Shown one piece after another: positions 1-3,925 of a stretch of 6,440 nt of DNA. Source of the DNA: Pseudomonadota bacterium (GTDB taxonomy: Bacteria > Pseudomonadota > Alphaproteobacteria > Caulobacterales > Caulobacteraceae); NCBI GenBank assembly GCA_023445955.1, contig JAEXJH010000159.1, forward strand, positions 1 to 6,440, in the 5' to 3' direction. Made by a program: the position numbers and the translations under genes. Numbering within the stretch: the stretch's first letter is position 1; every line of letters begins with the position of its first letter. Below the pieces are notes generated by a model. The model ran no database searches and was not told the DNA's origin. It saw only the letters and a program-made list of their open reading frames with translations.

Positions 1-366
1 GTCTTCGCCTTCGACGACATCCACGCGGTGATGGCCTTCGTCGGCGCAGGGCGAGAGCGGCAGGCCGACGAGACGCTGGCCACCTTGCGCGCGACCGCCG
101 AGGGACGGGGCGACAACGCCGTGGCCACCCGGGAGGTCGGCCTGCCGGTCGCCGAGGCCCTGGTCGCCTTCGGGCGCGGCGACGCCGCCGCCGCATGCGA
201 TCTCTTGAGGGGCGTCCGCAGCCAGGCCGCCCGCATCGGCGGCAGCCACGCTCAACGGGATGTGCTGGACCTGACCCTGATCGCAGCGGCCCGAGCAGCC
301 GGCGAGGCGGGCCTGGAACAGGCGCTGCTGACCGAGCGCGCCGGGGTCAGGGCGGGGGCGGTTTAG
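1..366 (+). CDS. TTC38-like tetratricopeptide-repeat protein, C-terminal part only
   Basis: The reading frame is open from the first base and ends at TAG 364-366, so this is the last 121 codons of a gene that starts outside the window; the internal ATG at base 28 is not a convincing start because coding sequence (VFAFDDIHAV) continues upstream of it. The piece is alanine-rich and helical in character. The segment FDDIHAVMAF near its beginning and GGSHAQRDV at bases 238-264 resemble the C-terminal region of the TTC38 family, whose eukaryotic members carry a very similar GGSNAQRDVF stretch. TTC38-like proteins are predicted alpha-helical repeat proteins, probably cytoplasmic scaffolds; no reaction is established for them that I know of. 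The gene converges on the minus-strand tRNA-Ser, with 21 bases between its stop and the tRNA 3' end. Family assignment is from recalled motif similarity, so moderately sure. Confidence 0.75.
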   Translation, partial: VFAFDDIHAVMAFVGAGRERQADETLATLRATAEGRGDNAVATREVGLPVAEALVAFGRGDAAAACDLLRGVRSQAARIGGSHAQRDVLDLTLIAAARAAGEAGLEQALLTERAGVRAGAV

Positions 367-386
367 CGCTGATTTTCTAGGGATGG

Positions 387-477
<91 letters not shown>

Positions 478-526
478 AGGCCGCCGTTCTGAGCGGTTTT
501 TGAACCGCCCGAGGTCGAGGGCGCGA

Positions 527-555
527 TACCTAGCGGCGTCGCCGCCGGGAAGCAA
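527..555 (-). promoter_or_regulatory. candidate promoter of tRNA-Ser
   Basis: On the minus strand, TTGCTT (550-555) is followed after exactly 17 bases by TAGGTA (527-532), within the longer string GCTAGGTATC. The -35 element fits TTG-type housekeeping promoters; the -10 element is poor by the E. coli standard but begins with GCTA, like the Caulobacter housekeeping -10 consensus (GCTANAWC). Transcription would start near 520, leaving a leader of about 43 nt before the tRNA. That leader contains a perfect 6-bp stem, GCGGTT/AACCGC (493-508, 4-nt loop). This is a motif-based guess. Confidence 0.35.
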
Positions 556-576
556 GCCCTTCTTCCCAGCTTTTTT
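547..576 (+). terminator. possible intrinsic terminator, plus-strand direction
   Basis: GGGAAG (547-552) pairs with CTTCCC (562-567) around a 9-nt loop, and after AGC comes a run of six T (571-576). Stem plus T-run orientation fits termination of plus-strand transcription. The nearest plus-strand gene, the TTC38-like one, ends 180 bases earlier with the tRNA gene lying antisense in between, so its client is unclear. The stem is short and the T run is 3 bases away from it, so this is a weak to moderate call. Confidence 0.35.
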
Positions 577-580
577 CGGA

Positions 581-1015
581 TCAGCCTTTTGGTCGCAGAA
601 TCATCTGCGTGCAGCGGAAAAGGGCCATGGTCTTGCCGGTGGTCTCGTTGGTCACCACGGCGTCCCAGACCTGGGTGTTGCGGCCGCCATGGATCAGCTT
701 GGCCTCGACCGCGACGCCACCGTCCAGGGCCGTGCCCAGGAAGTTCGACTTCAGCTCGATGGTGGTGAAGCCGGTCGCGCCCTCGGGCAGCGAGATCATG
801 CAGCCATAGCCGGCGGCCGAGTCGGCCAGGGCGATGACGCTGGCCGCGTGCAGGTAGCCGTTGGGGGCCAGGTGGCGCTTGTCGACGTCGAAGCGGCCCT
901 GCACGTGGCCGGGCACGGCCTTCAGCCACTGCAGGCCCAGCAGGTCGGGCAGGGTCCCCGCCTGGCCGGCGGTCAGGGCGGCGCTGAAATCCTCGGCCAT
1001 GCGGGCGTACTCCAT
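581..1015 (-). CDS. PaaI-family hotdog-fold acyl-CoA thioesterase
   Basis: A 144-residue protein of typical length for a single hotdog domain. The central helix segment NGYLHAASVIALADSAAG (residues 52-69) matches the PaaI/4HBT pattern in which an Asn/His-Gly stretch precedes the helix and an acidic residue on it (here D65) is the likely catalytic or water-positioning residue; the usual HGG is HAA here. The strands FTTIELKSNFL (83-93) and the closing ALFRCTQMIL (131-140) are also typical. Such enzymes hydrolyse the thioester of acyl- or aryl-CoA in the cytoplasm, normally as homotetramers; the substrate cannot be read from this sequence. The gene lies 65 bases downstream of the MBL-fold gene on the same strand. 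The start is uncertain: the first ATG (1013-1015) sits inside a 26-bp palindrome and lacks a good Shine-Dalgarno sequence, while ATG 998-1000 (Met6) has GGAG (1010-1013) 9 bases upstream. The stop is TGA or equivalent at the 581 end. Confidence 0.85.
   Translation of the reverse strand: MEYARMAEDFSAALTAGQAGTLPDLLGLQWLKAVPGHVQGRFDVDKRHLAPNGYLHAASVIALADSAAGYGCMISLPEGATGFTTIELKSNFLGTALDGGVAVEAKLIHGGRNTQVWDAVVTNETTGKTMALFRCTQMILRPKG
1010..1013 (-). promoter_or_regulatory. Shine-Dalgarno GGAG supporting the downstream thioesterase start
   Basis: Minus-strand GGAG at 1010-1013 lies 9 bases before ATG 998-1000, in frame with the thioesterase. It overlaps the last base of the upstream candidate start ATG (1013-1015), so it cannot serve that one. 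It favours a 139-residue product starting MAEDFS. The spacing is at the long end of the usable range. Confidence 0.4.
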
Positions 1016-1038
1016 ATGCTTCGCGTGCGAACCATATG
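1013..1038. repeat. 26-bp near-perfect palindrome over the thioesterase 5' end
   Basis: CATATG (1013-1018), c, TTCGC (1020-1024), central GT, GCGAA (1027-1031), c, CATATG (1033-1038). Eleven of thirteen symmetric positions match; only the 1019/1032 pair and the central two bases break the dyad. The two CCATATGC copies also form an 8-bp direct repeat with a 20-bp period, about two helical turns. It could be an operator for a dimeric repressor, or in the minus-strand mRNA a stem whose 3' arm contains the first possible AUG (1013-1015). Which of these applies, if either, is not visible from the sequence. Confidence 0.6.
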
Positions 1039-1080
1039 CGTGGCGCGGGCTGCCGGCGCAAGTCCGCCTCCGAAGAAAGG

Positions 1081-1923
1081 CTAGAGCTTGGTGACGTCCA
1101 CCGGCGGGAAGCGCGGGCCGCTTTCGGGCTGCGACGGCAGCTTGCCCGAGCGGATGGCGACGCGCAGCGCGGCGCTGGCCAGAACGGGATCGGGCAGGAT
1201 GGCGTCGGCGGCGGTGCGCAGGGCGATGAAGTCCAGTCGATCGATCTTGTCGTTCAGCTGGATGTTGCCGGCCTTCTCCTCGGCCACGGTCGACTCGCGC
1301 GGCGGGCCGGCGCTGAGGCCCGGCAGGACGCGGGTCTGCGGGGGCAGCTTGAGGAACTTTCGGGCGTCGTCCCAGGCCTTGCCGGCGTCGGCGCCCGGGA
1401 TGTCGCAGCGACCGGCGCCCTCGGCGGGGGCCAGCATCAGGTCGCCGGTGAAGAGGACGTCGCCCATCAGATAGGCCACGGCGCCGGGCAGGCGGCCGGT
1501 CAGGGCGATCGGGGTGAACACCACGCCGCCCATCGGGAAGCTGTCGCCGTCCTGGGCCAGCTTGTCGAAGTCCCAGCCTTCGACGTCGACCATGGGCTCG
1601 TCGAACTTGGGGGCCAGGCGCTTGAGGCTCTCGACGACCTTGGCGCCGATGCAGACCGAGGCGCCGGTCTCGTATTTCAGGTGGCCGGCGGCCGACAGGT
1701 GGCCGGTGTGCAGGCCGGTCTCCAGGATCCAGGTCGGGCCCAGGTCCTTGGCGCGGATGTCGGCGATGATCTTGTCGACGAAGCGGGTGTCGACGGCTTC
1801 GCTGGCCGGATCGAAGTCCAGCACGGGGTCGACGATGGCGCAGAGGAAGGTGGCCGGATCGACGATCAGATAGGTCACCGTCCCGGTCGCGGGATGGTGG
1901 TATGCGGTGATTTCCGGCTGCAT
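1081..1923 (-). CDS. MBL-fold protein of the ETHE1/Blh type with degenerate metal site
   Basis: A 280-residue protein, the usual length of bacterial persulfide-dioxygenase-like/Blh proteins. Family landmarks are clear: PEITAYHHPATGTVTYLIVD at the N-terminus, WILETxxHxxHLSAA (residues 65-79), YLMGDVLFTGD (151-161), GRCDIPGADA (171-180), and STVAEEKAGNI after the last core motif. However, family metal positions are changed. The expected THxHxDH reads TGLHTGH (69-75), the PGHT histidine is R144, and the CHDY histidine is replaced near L203; only D161, H72 and H75 remain. Known ETHE1-type enzymes oxidise glutathione persulfide using a mononuclear iron held by two His and one Asp; here both iron His positions are lost, so ordinary dioxygenase activity is unlikely (inference). 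I chose ATG 1921-1923 because AGGG (1931-1934) lies 7 bases upstream; two TTG codons just before it would be too close. The frame is intact, so it is not an evident pseudogene. The stop is TAG at 1081-1083. Confidence 0.85.
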   Translation of the reverse strand: MQPEITAYHHPATGTVTYLIVDPATFLCAIVDPVLDFDPASEAVDTRFVDKIIADIRAKDLGPTWILETGLHTGHLSAAGHLKYETGASVCIGAKVVESLKRLAPKFDEPMVDVEGWDFDKLAQDGDSFPMGGVVFTPIALTGRLPGAVAYLMGDVLFTGDLMLAPAEGAGRCDIPGADAGKAWDDARKFLKLPPQTRVLPGLSAGPPRESTVAEEKAGNIQLNDKIDRLDFIALRTAADAILPDPVLASAALRVAIRSGKLPSQPESGPRFPPVDVTKL

Positions 1924-1930
1924 CAACAAG

Positions 1931-1934
1931 CCCT
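1931..1934 (-). promoter_or_regulatory. Shine-Dalgarno AGGG of the MBL-fold gene
   Basis: Minus-strand AGGG is 7 bases before ATG 1921-1923. It decides between this ATG and the TTG at 1927-1929, which would be only one base away from the motif. The rest of the 83-base gap up to 2006 shows no convincing promoter or terminator. Confidence 0.5.
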
Positions 1935-2006
1935 AGACGCCCGAGGCCGGCACCATGGCGGCCAAGCCGTTAAACATCCGCGAACAGCGCTACAGCTTTC
2001 GAGGGT

Positions 2007-2696
2007 TTATCGACCGCTGGCGGCGGCGCACGGATGGTTTCCGTCGCGCATGCCCTCGACCCACAGCGGCTCGACATAGCGGCCGCCGTCGCGGAAGCCG
2101 GGGGCGCAGCCGTCGGGCGTGCTGCTGCCGCCACGGCTGTTGCCGGTCATGATCGACAGGGCCACCGACTGGCTCTCGCCGCCGCGCATCCGGCCATAGC
2201 CGGATCCGTAGCCATAGCCGCCGCCGTATCCGTAGCCAGGGCCATAGCCGCCGCCATAGTACGGGTCGTACCAGCCGCCGCCATGCTTGCCGAAGTCGGT
2301 CTTGGAGACGGCGACGCCGATCGTGGTGTTCTCGCCGACCGGGAACAGGCCCGTGGCGTAGGCGCTGCGATAGCCGCCGGTGCCGACCGACACGCCCATC
2401 GAGCCGTGGACCTTGCGCTTGCCGTTCTCATCGCGGTCGGCGGGCAGCAGGCCGCGCGGGCCGTCGTCGATCTCGGGACCGGGATTGGCGGCGATGAAGG
2501 CGGCGATCTGTTCCTGGGTGGTCAGCTGCTTGACCGGCCCTGGCGGTGTCGCGGGCGCCGGCGGCGCCTTGGCGTTCAGGGCTTCGGCCGAGGGCTTGGC
2601 CTGGGCGGTGGCGATGACTTCGTCGTCGTCGCTCGCCAAAGCGGGACCGGCGAACGCAGCGGCAGCTAGGGCGAGGATCGCAAGATGATGCCGCAT
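2007..2696 (-). CDS. secreted Gly/Tyr-rich protein of unknown function
   Basis: I do not recognise a named family. The 229-residue product begins with a clear Sec signal peptide: MRHH, a hydrophobic Ala/Leu core, and a probable signal peptidase I site after GPALA (residue 21), so it should be exported to the periplasm or outer surface. Next come an Ala/Pro-rich linker (about 30-58), a segment TTQEQIAAFIAANPGPEIDD (59-78), a region with alternating beta-like patterns (about 97-133, including GSMGVSVGTGGY and TTIGVAVSKTDF), a Gly/Tyr-rich repeat (139-172), and a tail with two Cys (C197, C223) that could form a disulfide. The alternating strands suggest a small beta-rich envelope protein, but this is inference. 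ATG 2694-2696 was chosen because GGAG (2703-2706) is 6 bases upstream and because it gives a normal signal peptide; a longer frame would add residues before the signal sequence. The stop is TAA at 2007-2009. Confidence 0.75.
   Translation of the reverse strand: MRHHLAILALAAAAFAGPALASDDDEVIATAQAKPSAEALNAKAPPAPATPPGPVKQLTTQEQIAAFIAANPGPEIDDGPRGLLPADRDENGKRKVHGSMGVSVGTGGYRSAYATGLFPVGENTTIGVAVSKTDFGKHGGGWYDPYYGGGYGPGYGYGGGYGYGSGYGRMRGGESQSVALSIMTGNSRGGSSTPDGCAPGFRDGGRYVEPLWVEGMRDGNHPCAAASGR
2193..2262 (-). repeat. short tandem repeat encoding Gly/Tyr-rich decapeptides
   Basis: On the plus strand gccatagccgccgcc occurs at 2211-2225 and again at 2241-2255, a 30-base period, with a partial copy at 2193; atccgtagcc recurs at 2204 and 2228. 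The repeats are in frame with the secreted protein and encode stretches such as GYGPGYGYGG and GYGYGSGYGR. In-frame repeats of this kind can change copy number between strains without breaking the gene. Confidence 0.7.
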
Positions 2697-2745
2697 GGAA
2701 CGCTCCAACATGACCAGGCGAACAAACTGCACCGCCAAGTCAGCT

Positions 2746-2776
2746 TAATTAGGGCGCTTTTGTTGCGCGGACGCAA
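2746..2776 (-). promoter_or_regulatory. weak candidate promoter for the secreted-protein gene
   Basis: In the 111-base gap between rluD and the secreted-protein gene, minus-strand TTGCGT (2771-2776) is followed by the AT-rich CTAATTAA around 2745-2752, about 18-19 bases away. Transcription would start near 2739, some 43 bases before the ATG. The spacing is not ideal, but this is the only AT-rich patch in the gap. A 5-bp stem TTGCG/CGCAA overlaps the -35 region but has no T run, so it is not called as the rluD terminator. Confidence 0.25.
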
Positions 2777-2807
2777 GCTCGACCCATCCTGAGCATATGG
2801 GCCGGGT

Positions 2808-3845
2808 TCAGAGCGTTTCCAAGCCCGCTTCCAGCGCCGCCATGTCCGGGGGCAGGGGGGTCTCGAAGCGCAGGGTCTCGCCGGTCACCGGGTGCACGAA
2901 ACCCAGCACCGCCGCATGCAGGGCCTGGCGCTTCAGCCCCGCCGCTGCGATCTCGTCGCGCACCGCCATGGCGGGCTGGCCGGCGCCGTAGACCGGGTCG
3001 CCCAGGCAGGGCGAGCCCTTGCTGGCCATGTGGACGCGGATCTGGTGGGTGCGGCCCGTCTCCAGTCGGCATTCCACCCGCGCGGCCAGCGGCTTGTCCT
3101 GCGGTCCGAACGAGGCCTCGACGCGGTAGTGGGTGATGGCCTGGCGACCGCCCGACTTCAGCACCGCCATCTTCTTGCGGTCGCCCAGCGAGCGGCCCAG
3201 CTGGGTGTCGATCGTGCCCGCCGAGGGCGAGGGCGCGCCGCGGGTCAGGGCGACATACAGCCGGTCGATATCGTGGGTGGCGAACAGCTTCGACAGGCCC
3301 TGGTGCGCCACGTCGCTCTTGGCCGCGACCATGACGCCGGAGGTGTCCTTGTCCAACCGGTGGACGATGCCTGGCCGCGCCACGCCGCCGATGCCCGACA
3401 GGCTGTCGCCGCAGTGGTGCAGCAGGGCGTTGACCAGGGTGCCGTTCGGCGTGCCGGGCGCGGGGTGCACGGCCATGCCGGCGGCCTTGTCGACCACGAT
3501 CAGGTGCTCGTCCTCATAGAGGATCGACAGCGGAAGGGCCTGCGGTTCGGGATCGGCCGCGATGGGCGGCGGGACGCGGAGCTCATAGGTCCCGGCCTTG
3601 GCCTTGCGCGAGGCGTCGGTGACCGGCTGGCCGTCCAGGCTGAGGCGCCCCTCGCCGACCAGGGCCTGCAGGCGGGCGCGGGAGAGGTCGGGAAACAGCG
3701 GGGCCAGCACCTTGTCCAGCCGCTGGCCGGCCAGGCTCTCGGGCAGCTCGGCGGTCAGGATCTCGCCGGCGCCCGCGTCAGAGGCATCGGCGTCCAGAGC
3801 GTCGTCATCCAACGGGTCTTCGGCTGTTTCCACCGGGGGTTTCAT
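2808..3845 (-). CDS. rluD: RluD-type 23S rRNA pseudouridine synthase
   Basis: A 345-residue RluA-family enzyme. After an acidic N-terminal extension (about residues 6-30, rich in Asp/Glu) there is an S4 RNA-binding domain (about 39-85, with GQRLDKVLA and SRARLQALV) and then the catalytic domain. The signature HRLDKDTSG (162-170) contains the catalytic aspartate D165, and GRTHQIRVHMA (264-274) is the third family motif. The HRLDKDTSG form, the QAITHYR and RQALHA segments and the ending PLPPDM follow E. coli RluD more closely than RluC or RluA. RluD converts uridines 1911, 1915 and 1917 in helix 69 of 23S rRNA to pseudouridine and supports ribosome assembly. The start is not certain: ATG 3843-3845 is preceded by GGAG only 2 bases away, and an in-frame GTG at 3876-3878 would add 11 basic residues. 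The stop is TGA at 2808-2810. The gene is divergent from the TonB-dependent receptor. Confidence 0.88.
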   Translation of the reverse strand: MKPPVETAEDPLDDDALDADASDAGAGEILTAELPESLAGQRLDKVLAPLFPDLSRARLQALVGEGRLSLDGQPVTDASRKAKAGTYELRVPPPIAADPEPQALPLSILYEDEHLIVVDKAAGMAVHPAPGTPNGTLVNALLHHCGDSLSGIGGVARPGIVHRLDKDTSGVMVAAKSDVAHQGLSKLFATHDIDRLYVALTRGAPSPSAGTIDTQLGRSLGDRKKMAVLKSGGRQAITHYRVEASFGPQDKPLAARVECRLETGRTHQIRVHMASKGSPCLGDPVYGAGQPAMAVRDEIAAAGLKRQALHAAVLGFVHPVTGETLRFETPLPPDMAALEAGLETL

Positions 3846-3912
3846 CGCTCCGTCACGCGCTCGTCGCGCCGCCGACACGGCTCATGCCTACGGCCCAGTT
3901 CAGTATTGCACC

Positions 3913-3918
3913 GAGGGG
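3913..3918 (+). promoter_or_regulatory. strong Shine-Dalgarno of the TonB-dependent receptor gene
   Basis: GAGGGG at 3913-3918 lies 7 bases before ATG 3926-3928, a near-optimal arrangement that fixes the receptor start. In the rest of the 80-base divergent gap (3846-3925) I see no convincing -35/-10 pair for either gene. Confidence 0.75.
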
Positions 3919-3925
3919 ATAATCG

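Noticed and set aside
1020..1031. TTCGCGTGCGAA as a LexA box
   Set aside because: It does not fit GTTC-N7-GTTC, the alphaproteobacterial SOS box, and neither neighbouring gene is an SOS type.
1036..2079. A 347-codon plus-strand frame opposite the MBL-fold gene
   Set aside because: Biased composition rich in Gly, Ala, Gln and Asp, no recognisable motif, and it spans both the MBL-fold gene and the end of the next gene; a mirror-frame artefact.
2760..2776. Stem TTGCG/CGCAA as an rluD terminator
   Set aside because: The stem is only 5 bp and is not followed by a T run in the minus-strand direction.
3846..3925. TATTGC at 3904-3909 as a -10 element for the receptor gene
   Set aside because: No matching -35 element at a suitable distance, and it is too close to the ribosome-binding site for a confident call.
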